Below, piece after piece: positions 27,382-36,127 of a stretch of 64,000 nt of DNA. Position numbers and translations under genes: made by a program. This DNA is from Actinomycetospora chiangmaiensis DSM 45062 (GTDB lineage: Bacteria; Actinomycetota; Actinomycetes; Mycobacteriales; Pseudonocardiaceae), in NCBI RefSeq assembly GCF_000379625.1, contig NZ_KB903218.1, forward strand, positions 62,001 through 126,000, written 5' to 3'. The notes under the pieces were generated by a model. The model worked only from the letters and a program-made list of their open reading frames with translations, was not told the origin of the DNA and did not search any database. Position 1 is the first letter of the stretch, and each line of letters opens with the position of its first letter.

Positions 27382-27770
27382 CCGAGCGACGCCAGGACCT
27401 CGGCCTGGGCAGCGCGGATGACCGGCTCGGCGTCGCACCAGAACCGCACGGCCTCGAGCCGGAAGTCGAGGAAGACCTCCGGGCGGGCCTCCACCAGGGC
27501 CACTCCGTCCCGCGCGGCGCGGAACCGGAGGAGTGCGCTGGCACGACGGAGGTCGACCAGGTCGACCGCGTCGGTCACGAGTGTCGAGCTGAGGACGTCG
27601 AGGAGGGCCGCCGGATCGACGTCGGTCCCGGGAGCGGACTGGTAGCCGACGTCCCAGTCGGATGTCGGCCCGGCGTCCCCACGCGCGCGCGAACCGTGCA
27701 GGACGAGGAGCTCGACGCCGACGAGCGCCGCGCGGCCGCGCAGGGCCGCCGCGATCTCGTCGTTCTCCAC
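27378..27770 (-). CDS. mntA: MntA-like nucleotidyltransferase antitoxin
   Basis: A protein of 130 aa. G26-S27 followed by ten residues and D38-W-D40 gives the GS-X10-DxD site of MNT enzymes; a third acidic strand follows in AVDLVDL. Directly upstream of and coupled to the HepT gene, the standard antitoxin-first order. Known MntA proteins add AMP to the Tyr of HepT. GTG 27770 is the start closest to the fold; a 39-bp gap separates it from the divergent FMN reductase. Confidence 0.85.
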   Translation of the reverse strand: MENDEIAAALRGRAALVGVELLVLHGSRARGDAGPTSDWDVGYQSAPGTDVDPAALLDVLSSTLVTDAVDLVDLRRASALLRFRAARDGVALVEARPEVFLDFRLEAVRFWCDAEPVIRAAQAEVLASLG

Positions 27771-27809
27771 ACCGGGAACCGTATCGCGGTCCGGTCCTAG
27801 GCTGCCCCG

Positions 27810-28340
27810 GTGACGGTGCTGCTGGTCTCGGGGAGCACCCGGGCGGGATCGACGAACACGGCGCTGCTGCGCACCGCGGCCGCCATGGACCCGCAGCGGA
27901 CGCGGCTCTACGACGGGCTCGCGGCGCTGCCCGCGTTCAACCCCGACGACGACGTCGAGCCGCTCCCGCCCGCCGTCGCCGACCTCCGGGGTGCGCTGGC
28001 CGCCGCCGACGCCCTGCTGATCTGCACGCCGGAGTACGCGGGCGCGCTCCCAGGGGCGTTCAAGAACCTGCTCGACTGGACCGTCGGTGGGGCCGAGATG
28101 CCGGGCCTGCCGACGGGGTGGATCAACGCGGCGGGGGTGGCGGCGCCGACCGGCGGGGCCGGCGCACACACCGAGCTCGCGACCGTGCTGGGCTACGTCC
28201 AGGCGCGCGTCGTGCCGGCGGCCTGCCGTCGGGTGCCGCTCTCCCGCGCCCAGGTCGGCGACGACGGGCTGATCGACGACCCGGCCGTGCGCGCCGAGAT
28301 CAGGGCCGCCCTGGACGCCCTGGGTGGCTTCGCCCCGTGA
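27810..28340 (+). CDS. NAD(P)H-dependent FMN reductase
   Basis: A flavodoxin-fold protein of 176 aa. VSGSTRAGSTNTALL binds the FMN phosphate; TPEYAGALPGAFKNLLDW is the family's flavin/dimer signature. Reduces FMN, quinones or azo compounds with NAD(P)H. GTG 27810. The stop codon lies within the left arm of a long palindromic hairpin. Confidence 0.92.
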   Translation: MTVLLVSGSTRAGSTNTALLRTAAAMDPQRTRLYDGLAALPAFNPDDDVEPLPPAVADLRGALAAADALLICTPEYAGALPGAFKNLLDWTVGGAEMPGLPTGWINAAGVAAPTGGAGAHTELATVLGYVQARVVPAACRRVPLSRAQVGDDGLIDDPAVRAEIRAALDALGGFAP

Positions 28341-28376
28341 GCAGAAAGTGGGCTTATAGCCCCACTTTCTGCTCAC
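28337..28376. terminator. 40-nt near-perfect palindrome holding both convergent stop codons
   Basis: Two 20-nt half sites, GTGAGCAGAAAGTGGG... and ...CCCACTTTCTGCTCAC, centred on TA|TA with a single mismatch (T-G, a wobble on the plus transcript). The TGA of the plus FMN reductase (28338-28340) and the TGA of the minus dehydrogenase (28373-28375) are both inside the arms at mirrored positions. Shares its core and outer ends with the palindrome at 43061. Confidence 0.85.
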
Positions 28377-29212
28377 ATGGCGGAGCCACCGCCGAGCTCC
28401 ACGAGGGCCGTGACGTCGGCGTCGGCCCACCCGTCGGCGGCGACGCGGAGGTAGGCGTCGCGGGCCGCCGCGGTCACCGGGAACGAGGCGTCGCCCAGGT
28501 CCAGGGCGTGCGAGAGGTCCTTGGCCGCGAGCGGGCTCGTGAACCATCCGGCGTGCTGGGGGTCGACGAACCCGTCGACGCGGTTGGCCAACCCGGGCGC
28601 GAGCATGGGGGACTCGCGCAGCAGGTCGGTGAGGGCGGTGTCGTCCAGCCCGGCGGCTCGGCCGAGGCGCACGGTCTCCGCCACCATCGCGACCCCGACC
28701 AGCAGCAGCTGGTTCGACAGCAGCTTCACGACGGAGGCGCGGGCCGGGTCCTCGCCCGCCTCGGTGGTGGCCACGAACGCGGCCCACAGTGGGGCGAGGG
28801 TGGAGCGGGCGGGTCCCGGACCCCCGACGAGCCACCGCGCCTGCCCGGCCTGTACGGCATGGGGTGCACCGAGGATCGGGGCCGCGACGAAACGCGACCC
28901 GTAGGCCGCGGCGAGCGTGGTCTGGGTGCCCGGCGCGACGGTCGAGGCGTTCACGACGAGCATCCCCGTCCACGCCGCGCGCGCCTCGCCGCCGGGCAGG
29001 GCCACCTCGAGCAGACTCGCGTCGTCGGCGAGGGACACGACCACCGCGTCGGCGGTCGCAGCGTCGGGATCGGCGAGGACCTCGGCGCGGCCCTCGAACG
29101 GGGTGGTGCGGGCGGGCGACCGGTTCCAGACCTCGAGCTCGTGTCCCTCGTCGAGCAGCCGCTCGGCCAGGGCACTGCCCATCCCACCGAGCCCGATCAC
29201 CGCGATGCGCAT
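28373..29212 (-). CDS. NAD(P)-dependent 3-hydroxyisobutyrate dehydrogenase-like enzyme
   Basis: A protein of 279 aa. N-terminal Rossmann motif GLGGMGSALAERL, then VVNASTVAPGTQ as the substrate loop, and VVKLLSNQLLLVG with the catalytic Lys near residue 170. The C-terminal helical domain is normal length. Group includes 3-hydroxyisobutyrate dehydrogenases, tartronate semialdehyde reductases and imine reductases; the Lys argues against the imine reductase group. ATG 29212. Confidence 0.88.
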   Translation of the reverse strand: MRIAVIGLGGMGSALAERLLDEGHELEVWNRSPARTTPFEGRAEVLADPDAATADAVVVSLADDASLLEVALPGGEARAAWTGMLVVNASTVAPGTQTTLAAAYGSRFVAAPILGAPHAVQAGQARWLVGGPGPARSTLAPLWAAFVATTEAGEDPARASVVKLLSNQLLLVGVAMVAETVRLGRAAGLDDTALTDLLRESPMLAPGLANRVDGFVDPQHAGWFTSPLAAKDLSHALDLGDASFPVTAAARDAYLRVAADGWADADVTALVELGGGSAM

Positions 29213-29251
29213 GCCGCGAGCCTGCCAGCCCGCGGCACCCGACGTCGGGCC

Positions 29252-29545
29252 TCAGCCCTCGACGGGGACGAGCGGGTGGATGGCCGGCGGCGCGGCGAGG
29301 TGCTCGCCGGCCACGGCGAACGCCTGGGCGACGTGCGGGGTCTGCATGTGGGCGTCCAGGTCGGCCTGCTCGCGCCACTGCTCGACCGTGACGAAGACCG
29401 TCGGCTCCGCGGCGGAGCGGGTGAGCTCGTAGGACAGGCAGCCCTCCTCGCCGCGGGTCGCGGTGACCAGCTCCGCGAGGGCTCGACCGACGAGCTCCTC
29501 CGAGCCCGGCTTGGCGGTGATCAGGGCGACGACCTGCAGCGACAT
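29252..29545 (-). CDS. ABM-domain (antibiotic biosynthesis monooxygenase-like) protein
   Basis: A protein of 97 aa with one dimeric alpha/beta barrel ABM domain: VALITAKPGSEELVGRALAE, then EEGCLSYEL and FVTVEQWREQADLDAHMQTPH, the family pattern. Such proteins are cofactor-free monooxygenases or quinone-handling proteins like YgiN. ATG 29545. Between it and the dehydrogenase (start 29212) lies a perfect CCCGACGTCGGG palindrome at 29238. Confidence 0.88.
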   Translation of the reverse strand: MSLQVVALITAKPGSEELVGRALAELVTATRGEEGCLSYELTRSAAEPTVFVTVEQWREQADLDAHMQTPHVAQAFAVAGEHLAAPPAIHPLVPVEG

Positions 29546-29557
29546 GGCGTCACCGTA

Positions 29558-29593
29558 GCGGGGTGGTGCGCACTCGCATGGCGCACCACCCGC
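29558..29593 (-). terminator. Hairpin after katG
   Basis: GGTGGTGCGC at 29562-29571 pairs perfectly with GCGCACCACC at 29581-29590 over a 9-nt loop; three further GCG/CGC pairs extend the stem past a one-base bulge. It sits between the katG stop and the downstream ABM gene. Confidence 0.7.
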
Positions 29594-29598
29594 CACGC

Positions 29599-31851
29599 TC
29601 ACCCGACCGCGACGTCGTACCGGTCGGACATCATCACCTTGTCCCACACCGCGACGAAGTCGCGCACGAACCGCTCCTGACCGTCGCTGCCCGCGTACAC
29701 CTCGGCCACGGCGCGCAGCTGCGAGTTGGACCCGAAGACGAGGTCGTTGCGGCCCGCCTGGAAGACCGGGCGGCCGCTCTCGCGGTCGTCGAGGGTGAAC
29801 GAGGTGCCGGCGTCGTCCACCTTCCTCCACTCGTAGTCCATGCTCGTCAGCACGTCGAAGAAGTCCGTGCTGAGCGTGCCGACCCGGTTGGTGAACACCC
29901 CGGAGCCCGAGCCGTCGTGGTTGCAGCCCAGCACCCGCAGGCCGCCGGTGAGCACGACCCACTCCGGCGCGCTGAGGTTCAGCTGGGCCGCCTTGTCGAG
30001 GAACAGCTCCTCCGGGGCGATCCGGGCGACCTGCGCGTACCCGTCGAGCTGGTAGTTGCGGAACCCGTCGACCACCGGCGCGAGCCAGTTGAACTGCGGC
30101 ACGTCCGTCTGCTCCTGGTACGCGTCGACGCGACCCGGGGTGAACGGCACGGTCACCGGCACCCCGGCGGCCGCCGCTGCCTGCTCGACCGCGACGCAGC
30201 CGCCCAGCACGATCAGGTCGGCGAGGCTGACGCCGGACTCGGCCGCCGCCACCTCACGGAGCTTCGCGACGACGGGCACGGTGCGGGCGTTGACCGCCCA
30301 GTCCTTCTGCGGGGCCAGGGCGATGCGGGCGCCGTTCGCGCCACCGCGCTTGTCGGTGTCGCGGTAGGTGACCGCCGAGGAGAAGGCGGTGTAGGCCAGG
30401 TCGGACACCGAGAGGCCGGAGTCGAGCAGGACCTGCTTGAGGCGGTTGACCTCGGCCTCGTCGATCACGGCACCGTCGTGCGCGGGCAGCGGGTCCTGCC
30501 AGATGAAGTCCTCCGCCGCGACCTCGGGGCCGAGGTAGCGCGACTTCGGGCCCATGTCGCGGTGGGTCAGCTTGTACCAGGCCTTCGAGAACTCCTGGGT
30601 GAAGTAGTCGAAGTCGGCGAGGAAGCGCTCGCAGATCTCGCGGTAGACCGGGTCGACCTTGAGCGCGATGTCGCTGGTCATCATCATCAGCGGGTGCTCG
30701 ACGCCGGGGAGGTGGGCGTCGGGCGTCTTCGGGGCGTCCGGGTCGACCGGCTTCCACTGCGACGCGCCCGCCGGGCTCTGCGTCTGCTCCCACTCGTGGC
30801 CGAAGAGGTTCTCGAGGTAGGAGTTGTCCCACTGCGTGGGGTTCTGGGTCCACGAACCCTCGATGCCGTTGGTCATCGTGTACTGGGCGTTGCCGGACCC
30901 CTCGGGGTTGTCCCAGCCCAGACCCATCTGCTCCATGGGCGAGATCTCCGGCGGTGCCCCGATCCGGTCCGGCGCGACGGCGCCGTGGCTCTTGCCGAAG
31001 GCGTGGCCCCCGGCGATGAGCGCGACCGTCTCCTCGTCGTTCATGGCCATCCGGCCGAAGGTGATGCGGATGTCGACCGCGGACGCGGCGGGGTCGCCGT
31101 TGCCCTCGGGGCCCTCCGGGTTGACGTAGATCAGCGACTGGTGCGACGCGGCGAGGGGCTGCTCGAGCTCGTAGCCGCTCTCGCCCGGCCGGGTGCTCCA
31201 CCGCTGGTCGCGGTTGACCATGTCGTCGTAGGACTTCACGTCGGACATGTCGATGTACTCGGGACCCCAGTAGGTCGAGTCGTCGGCCTCCCACGCGTCG
31301 CGGCGACCGCCGCCGAAGCCCGTCGTCGGGAAGCCCATGACCTCCAGGGCCACGTTCCCGGTGAGGATCATGAGGTCGGCCCAGGAGAGCGCCGAGCCGT
31401 ACTTCTTCTTGATCGGCCAGAGCAGGCGGCGCGACTTGTCGGTGTTGCCGTTGTCCCACCAGCTGGAGATCGGGGCGAAGCGCTGCATGGCCTGGCCGGC
31501 GCCGCCGCGGCCGTCGGCGATGCGGTAGGTGCCCGCTGCGTGCCACGCCATCCGGATCATCTGCGGGGCGTAGTTGCCGTAGTCCGAGGGCCACCAGGAG
31601 ACCGACGTCGTCATGAAGTGCCGGATGTCGGCCTTCAGCTCCGCCAGGTCGATCGAGGCGAACGCCGCGGTGTAGTCGTCCTCCGACAGCGGGTTCGCCG
31701 CCGCGCCGTTGCGGTGCAGCTGCTCGACGCGCAGGCGGTCCGGGTACCAGTCGGAGAGCGTCGGCGGGGTGGTGTACGCGCCGCCGAGGGTGTTGCCGCC
31801 GAAGGGGCACGCCCCCTCGAGGACCTCGGAGTACTCGGCGTATTCGGTCAT
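29599..31851 (-). CDS. katG: Catalase-peroxidase KatG
   Basis: A protein of 750 aa, normal for KatG with both halves present. Distal triad Arg100-Trp103-His104 in [12 protein letters not shown]; the adduct Tyr in [10 protein letters not shown] and Met in RMAMNDEE; proximal heme His in [14 protein letters not shown]. The C-terminal, heme-free half runs to [14 protein letters not shown]. Dismutates H2O2 and has peroxidase activity; homologues activate isoniazid. No FurA-type regulator lies next to it. ATG 31851. Confidence 0.98.
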   Translation of the reverse strand: MTEYAEYSEVLEGACPFGGNTLGGAYTTPPTLSDWYPDRLRVEQLHRNGAAANPLSEDDYTAAFASIDLAELKADIRHFMTTSVSWWPSDYGNYAPQMIRMAWHAAGTYRIADGRGGAGQAMQRFAPISSWWDNGNTDKSRRLLWPIKKKYGSALSWADLMILTGNVALEVMGFPTTGFGGGRRDAWEADDSTYWGPEYIDMSDVKSYDDMVNRDQRWSTRPGESGYELEQPLAASHQSLIYVNPEGPEGNGDPAASAVDIRITFGRMAMNDEETVALIAGGHAFGKSHGAVAPDRIGAPPEISPMEQMGLGWDNPEGSGNAQYTMTNGIEGSWTQNPTQWDNSYLENLFGHEWEQTQSPAGASQWKPVDPDAPKTPDAHLPGVEHPLMMMTSDIALKVDPVYREICERFLADFDYFTQEFSKAWYKLTHRDMGPKSRYLGPEVAAEDFIWQDPLPAHDGAVIDEAEVNRLKQVLLDSGLSVSDLAYTAFSSAVTYRDTDKRGGANGARIALAPQKDWAVNARTVPVVAKLREVAAAESGVSLADLIVLGGCVAVEQAAAAAGVPVTVPFTPGRVDAYQEQTDVPQFNWLAPVVDGFRNYQLDGYAQVARIAPEELFLDKAAQLNLSAPEWVVLTGGLRVLGCNHDGSGSGVFTNRVGTLSTDFFDVLTSMDYEWRKVDDAGTSFTLDDRESGRPVFQAGRNDLVFGSNSQLRAVAEVYAGSDGQERFVRDFVAVWDKVMMSDRYDVAVG

Positions 31852-31981
31852 GAGGTGGGGCCCCTTGCGGTAGAGGACGGTCGGCGGGCCCGCACGATCT
31901 GTCGGCCCTCGATCGTTTACCCCGGCCCGCGCGGTCGACACCGACGCGGTGACGAGTCCTCGCACTCGTCCTCACGGCCCG

Positions 31982-32021
31982 CCGGCCGCCGCCGTGCTCG
32001 CCCGAGCACGGCGGCGGCCGG
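31982..32021 (-). terminator. Strong hairpin, 18-bp perfect stem
   Basis: Arms 31982-31999 and 32004-32021 pair perfectly over 18 G/C-rich bp with a GCCC loop. It lies 14 bp past the stop of the minus-strand DUF4190-type gene, between it and katG. Confidence 0.8.
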
Positions 32022-32035
32022 TGCGACCCCGGGGG

Positions 32036-32593
32036 TCAGCCGATCCGGGCGATCTGGAAGCCGACCTGGGTGCCGTTCACGGTGTTGACCGTGATGCCGA
32101 ACTGCGCGGGGGCGCCGCCGACGGTCCCGGAGCACGTCGTGGTGGCGCCGATCTGACCGGGCAGCTGCTCGGCGCAGGTGACGTTCGTGGCGGCCGTCTG
32201 GGCGGCGACCTCGGTCGCGAGCTGGTCCGGGGCGACGACCGGGGTGTTGGCAGCCGACGGGGCGGTCGGGGCCTGCTGCGAGCTGTCGGGCTGCTGCGGG
32301 AGCTGGCTCGCGACCGACGCGGCCATGATGGTGACGATCACGGCGGTCAGCAGGCCGATCACGGTGAAGGCGATGGACAGCCACATGCCGGCGGTCGCGA
32401 GACCGCGGCCGTTCTCGTGGCGCTCGGCGGCCTGGCGGCGGCCCATGATGCCGAAGACGATGCCGAGCGGGGAGAACACGAACGCGAAGACGATCGAGAG
32501 GATCGCCATGACGTTGGTGCGCTGCGGCGTGGTGGGGGCGTACGCGGTGGCGGGCTGCTCGGGCGAGGCGTGCGGGGGGAGCTGCTGCGTCAT
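32036..32593 (-). CDS. DUF4190/DUF4333-type membrane protein
   Basis: A protein of 185 aa. A Pro-rich N-terminus is followed by two membrane segments of the DUF4190 type (MAILSIVFAFVFSPLGIVFGIMG and LATAGMWLSIAFTVIGLLTAVIV), then an extracellular domain with CAEQLPGQIGATTTCSGTVGG, the Cys-pair pattern of DUF4333. Function unknown; such proteins are common in actinobacterial envelopes. ATG 32593. Confidence 0.82.
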   Translation of the reverse strand: MTQQLPPHASPEQPATAYAPTTPQRTNVMAILSIVFAFVFSPLGIVFGIMGRRQAAERHENGRGLATAGMWLSIAFTVIGLLTAVIVTIMAASVASQLPQQPDSSQQAPTAPSAANTPVVAPDQLATEVAAQTAATNVTCAEQLPGQIGATTTCSGTVGGAPAQFGITVNTVNGTQVGFQIARIG

Positions 32594-32808
32594 CGTTCGG
32601 AAGTCCTCACGGGAATCGCTCCGCCGACGGAGGTGCCGGCGGGGTCGACGCTGCGGTGATCGCCGCAGGGCCACGCGATGCGACGGCGCCGGACGATCTT
32701 GATCGGTTCTTCACACGAATGTCGTAGTTTCGACGCGGGAGTTCGTCACCAGAGGTGTACGCCTCTGCCGTCGGACTGAGGTCGATCCCGCCCGGGCACT
32801 CCCGGCCC

Positions 32809-34062
32809 GTGCCGCGCACCCTCCCCGCGACGCCGCTCGACGAGGCCTTCCTGGACCTCCGCGCGGTGTCGGTGCTCTCCGTCCACCTCGAGATCCGGGT
32901 GGCCGGGCACGTCGACACCGCCCGCCTCGCCACGGCACTCGCGCGGGCGGCCGACGCGCACCCGATGGCCCGGGCGCGGCCCGCGCCGGAGCCGCCGTGG
33001 GCGCTGCGCGCGCGGTGGGTCCTCGACGCCCCGCTCGCGGTCGAGGTCTCCGACGACGTGACCGTCGCCCGCGACGAGCTCCAGTCGCGGCTGCCCGACG
33101 ACCGGGCGGTGGCCGTCGTCGTCGCCCGCGATCCCGATGGCGACGTCATCGCCTTCCGGTTCCACCACGCCGCGATCGACGGGCGCGGGGCGCTGCGGTT
33201 CGTCGCCTCGGTCGTCGACGCCTACGCCGGGCGGAGACTTCCCGACGCCGGGCTCGGGCGGGCCCGCGACCTCCGGCGCCTCGCCGGCGCCCGGGGCGTG
33301 CGGGACGTCGCGGCCCGCGCGGGCAAGATCGCCTCCGACGCGTGGGGGCGCGCGGCACTCACCCGGGTCGCCGGCGACGGGGGAGCGGACGGCCCCCACC
33401 ACGCGTTCGTGACCCGCCGTCTGGAACCCGGCGTCGTGGCGGCCCTGCGGGGGTCGCGACCGTCGGGCGCGACCCTCAACGACCTCCTGCTCGCCGCCCA
33501 CCTGCGCACGGTCGTCGCGTGGAACGCGCGGCAGGGCGCGCGGGTGGGGCGCAGCGTCTCGGTGATGATGCCGGTCGACCTGCGCGGGGACGACGAATCC
33601 GTGGCCAACCTCGCGAGCTACGTCGCGGTCGTGGTGCCGACCCGGGACCTCGCCGACGCCGCGTCGGCGGTCGCCGCCGTGGCCGCGCAGACCCGGGCGG
33701 TCAAGGAGCAGGGCACCGCGGGGTGGATCGTCGACGTGCTGTCCGTCCTCGTCGCGCCGCGCGGGGTGAAGCGCGTGATGCCTCGGCTGCTGCCGCTGGT
33801 CGAGGGACGCTTCGTCGAGACGACGATCCTGTCGAACCTCGGGCCGGCGGCCCTCGGCGACCTGGCGGAGGCGGGCCGGGTCCGCGAGGTCCGGTTCAGC
33901 CCGCCCAACCTCTCACCGCGCATGGCGGTGACCCTCGGCGTCGTCGGTCACGACGACGGGCTGACCCTCACCTGGCGCTCGCTGCGCCGGGACATCGGCC
34001 CGGCCGGGCTCGAGGTCGTCGCCCGGATGTTCCTCGAGACGCTCGGCGCGGACCGGGGCTGA
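32809..34062 (+). CDS. Condensation-fold acyltransferase (WS/DGAT- or Pap-like)
   Basis: A protein of 417 aa. FHHAAIDGRGALRFV carries the HHxxxDG active-site motif shared by WS/DGAT wax ester synthases, polyketide-associated Pap proteins and NRPS condensation domains. TTILSNLGP in the second half matches the NxGP-type segment. No carrier protein or NRPS is nearby. Start chosen at GTG 32809, just before LPATPLDEAFLDL, the usual beginning; GTG 32755 would add 18 residues. Acyl donor and acceptor unknown. Confidence 0.78.
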   Translation: MPRTLPATPLDEAFLDLRAVSVLSVHLEIRVAGHVDTARLATALARAADAHPMARARPAPEPPWALRARWVLDAPLAVEVSDDVTVARDELQSRLPDDRAVAVVVARDPDGDVIAFRFHHAAIDGRGALRFVASVVDAYAGRRLPDAGLGRARDLRRLAGARGVRDVAARAGKIASDAWGRAALTRVAGDGGADGPHHAFVTRRLEPGVVAALRGSRPSGATLNDLLLAAHLRTVVAWNARQGARVGRSVSVMMPVDLRGDDESVANLASYVAVVVPTRDLADAASAVAAVAAQTRAVKEQGTAGWIVDVLSVLVAPRGVKRVMPRLLPLVEGRFVETTILSNLGPAALGDLAEAGRVREVRFSPPNLSPRMAVTLGVVGHDDGLTLTWRSLRRDIGPAGLEVVARMFLETLGADRG

Positions 34063-34158
34063 GTCGAGGGGGGAGTCGGAGGGGAGGAGGCCCGCTCTGC
34101 TGGAGCCCCCACCCGTGCGCAGACCATAACGGCTCTTACCTGGTTGTGCAAAACCGTT

Positions 34159-35079
34159 CTACGCCGCAGCGGCCCGGTCGGGCGTCGAGCGGGCGGCCGC
34201 GTCCCGGTCCTCGAGGGCACGGCGGACCGCGTCGTCGTAGGGCATCGGGTCGAACGGGACGAGCCGACGGATCGCGTCGTCGCGGACCACGACCTCGTTC
34301 GACATCGAGTCGATCAGGGAGCGGCCGGTGGCGGTGTCGACGTCGGTGACCAGTGACAGCCACCGCGAGGACAGCGACGGCGTGAGCAGCGGCACCGGCA
34401 CGATGGCGAGGCGGCGCCGGCCCATGACGGCCGCGGCCCGCTGCATCATGTCGGCGTACACGAGCACGTCGGGGCCGCCGACGTCGAAGGCGCGACCCGT
34501 GGTGGCGTCGACGTCGAGAACGGCGACGAGGTAGTGCACGACGTCGTCGATCGCGATCGGCTGCGTCCGGGTGTACACCCAGCGCGGGCACACCATGGCC
34601 GGCAGGTGGGAGACCAGCTGCCGGGTCATCTCCCACGAGATGCCGCCGTGCCCGACGATGATGCCGGCCCGGATCGTCGTCACCGGCACGCCGCCCTCGG
34701 CGAGGTGCGACTCGACCTCGCGGCGGCTGCGCAGGTGGTCGGAGAGGTCGTCACGGTCGTCACCCAGGCCACCGAGGTACACGATCCGCCGCACCCCGGC
34801 CGCGGCAGCGGCCCGACCGAAGGCGCGGGCACCGTCGGCGTCGGCGCGCACGAAGTCGGCGCGGTCGAGCGAGTGCACCAAGTAGTAGGCCACGTCGTGG
34901 CCCTCCAGCGCGCCGCGCAGCGTCGCCGGTTCGTGCACGTCACCGCGCACCGGATCGCCGCACCCCTCGTACCGCTCGGGGCGCCGGGTCATGGCGGACA
35001 CGGCGTGGCCGGCGTCGTGCAGGGCCTCGCACAGCCGCTGCCCGACGAAGCCGGACGCGCCCGCGATCAACAAACGCAT
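34159..35079 (-). CDS. NAD(P)-binding atypical SDR (NmrA/YbjT-like)
   Basis: A protein of 306 aa. N-terminal LLIAGASGFVGQRLCEAL is the atypical GxxGxxG Rossmann motif. AYYLVHSLDRADF and RIVYLGGLGDD are characteristic of the DUF2867-linked epimerase-like group. The active-site Tyr of classical SDRs is not evident. ATG 35079 with GGAGGG upstream. May act as a redox sensor or an oxidoreductase with unknown substrate. Confidence 0.82.
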   Translation of the reverse strand: MRLLIAGASGFVGQRLCEALHDAGHAVSAMTRRPERYEGCGDPVRGDVHEPATLRGALEGHDVAYYLVHSLDRADFVRADADGARAFGRAAAAAGVRRIVYLGGLGDDRDDLSDHLRSRREVESHLAEGGVPVTTIRAGIIVGHGGISWEMTRQLVSHLPAMVCPRWVYTRTQPIAIDDVVHYLVAVLDVDATTGRAFDVGGPDVLVYADMMQRAAAVMGRRRLAIVPVPLLTPSLSSRWLSLVTDVDTATGRSLIDSMSNEVVVRDDAIRRLVPFDPMPYDDAVRRALEDRDAAARSTPDRAAAA

Positions 35080-35178
35080 GCCCTCCTGGTACCCCGTGGC
35101 CAAACCTCGCGGCGCCGGGCACCTGTCGTCGGGACCGCTCCTCCCGACGTCGGGTCCGCCCCGGCTACCGTCCGCGCC

Positions 35179-35922
35179 ATGCCCGCCGACGGCCCGACCA
35201 TCCTCGCCACCTCCGGCGGCCTGCGCCGCGCCGACCGCATCGACTGGCAGGTCGCCCCGCTGACCCACCACGCGGTCGAGCTGGCCGGGGTGACCGGCCG
35301 TGCGCCCCGGGTGTGCCTGATCCCGACGGCGGTGGGCGACGACCCGCGCCTCGTCATGACCTTCTACGACAACGCCTCGCGCCTCGGCTGGGCCGCGAGC
35401 CACGTCGCGCTGATCCCGATGCCCAACGTCGACGACCTGCGCGCGCACCTGCTCGCGCAGGACGTCATCTGGGTGTGGGGCGGCAGCGTGGCCGCCCTGC
35501 TCGCGCTCTGGCGCCTGAACGGGCTCGACACGATCCTGCGCGAGGCGTGGGAGGCCGGGGTGGTGCTCACGGGCGTCTCGGCGGGGTCGATCTGCTGGCA
35601 CGTCGGCGGCACGACCGACTCGTTCGGCCCGACGCTCCAGCCGGTGATCAACGGCCTCGCGCTGCTGCCGTACGCGAACGGCGTGCACTACGACTCGGAG
35701 TCCGAGCGCCGTCCCCTGCTGCACCGGCTCGTCGCCGAGCAGATCGTGCCCACCGCGTACGCCACCGACGACGGCGCCGGGCTGCTCTACCGCGGCACGG
35801 AGCTCGCCGAGGTCCTCACCGAACGCGACGGTGCCCGCGCCTACCGGGTCGAGCGCGGCCCGGACGGTGCCGCGGTGGAGACCGAGCTGGACTTCCGCCG
35901 ACTGCCGTCGCCGTCCTCGTAG
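35179..35922 (+). CDS. Peptidase E-like (S51) hydrolase
   Basis: A protein of 247 aa with the class I glutamine amidotransferase-like fold. GVSAGSICWH holds the nucleophile Ser in the S51 elbow; WVWGGSVAALLALWR corresponds to the GGN-type loop; His in GVHYDSESE may complete the catalytic set. Known members hydrolyse Asp-X dipeptides. ATG 35179. Confidence 0.85.
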   Translation: MPADGPTILATSGGLRRADRIDWQVAPLTHHAVELAGVTGRAPRVCLIPTAVGDDPRLVMTFYDNASRLGWAASHVALIPMPNVDDLRAHLLAQDVIWVWGGSVAALLALWRLNGLDTILREAWEAGVVLTGVSAGSICWHVGGTTDSFGPTLQPVINGLALLPYANGVHYDSESERRPLLHRLVAEQIVPTAYATDDGAGLLYRGTELAEVLTERDGARAYRVERGPDGAAVETELDFRRLPSPSS

Positions 35923-35931
35923 GCTGCGCCC

Positions 35932-36123
35932 GTGGATCGTCGGCGGGTGGTCGCGCTCGTGCTCGTCGGGCTCGCGATCCTCTGGCTCCCGCTGAACCAG
36001 CCGGTCGAGGGCCCGCAGCTGCTGCGCCTCTCCGAGACCCACGCCGTGACCACGGCCGACCTGCTCTCGGTCGCGCTCGTGCTGGTCGCGGCGTGGTTGT
36101 GGTGGTCGAGCCGGTCGCGCTGA
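35932..36123 (+). CDS. Small two-helix membrane protein
   Basis: A protein of 63 aa with hydrophobic segments at about residues 6-20 and 45-58 and basic ends (MDRRR, SSRSR). GTG 35932, 9 bp after the peptidase E-like stop, so likely co-transcribed. High GC at third positions agrees with coding. No family recognised. Confidence 0.5.
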   Translation: MDRRRVVALVLVGLAILWLPLNQPVEGPQLLRLSETHAVTTADLLSVALVLVAAWLWWSSRSR

Positions 36124-36127
36124 GACG

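Noticed and set aside
29563-32088. 841-codon open frame on the plus strand over katG
   Set aside because: It is antisense to KatG, which has all catalytic motifs in place.
34063-34158. Weak AACGG/CCGTT inverted repeat between the convergent acyltransferase and NmrA-like genes
   Set aside because: Five-base arms with a long loop; not distinguishable from chance.
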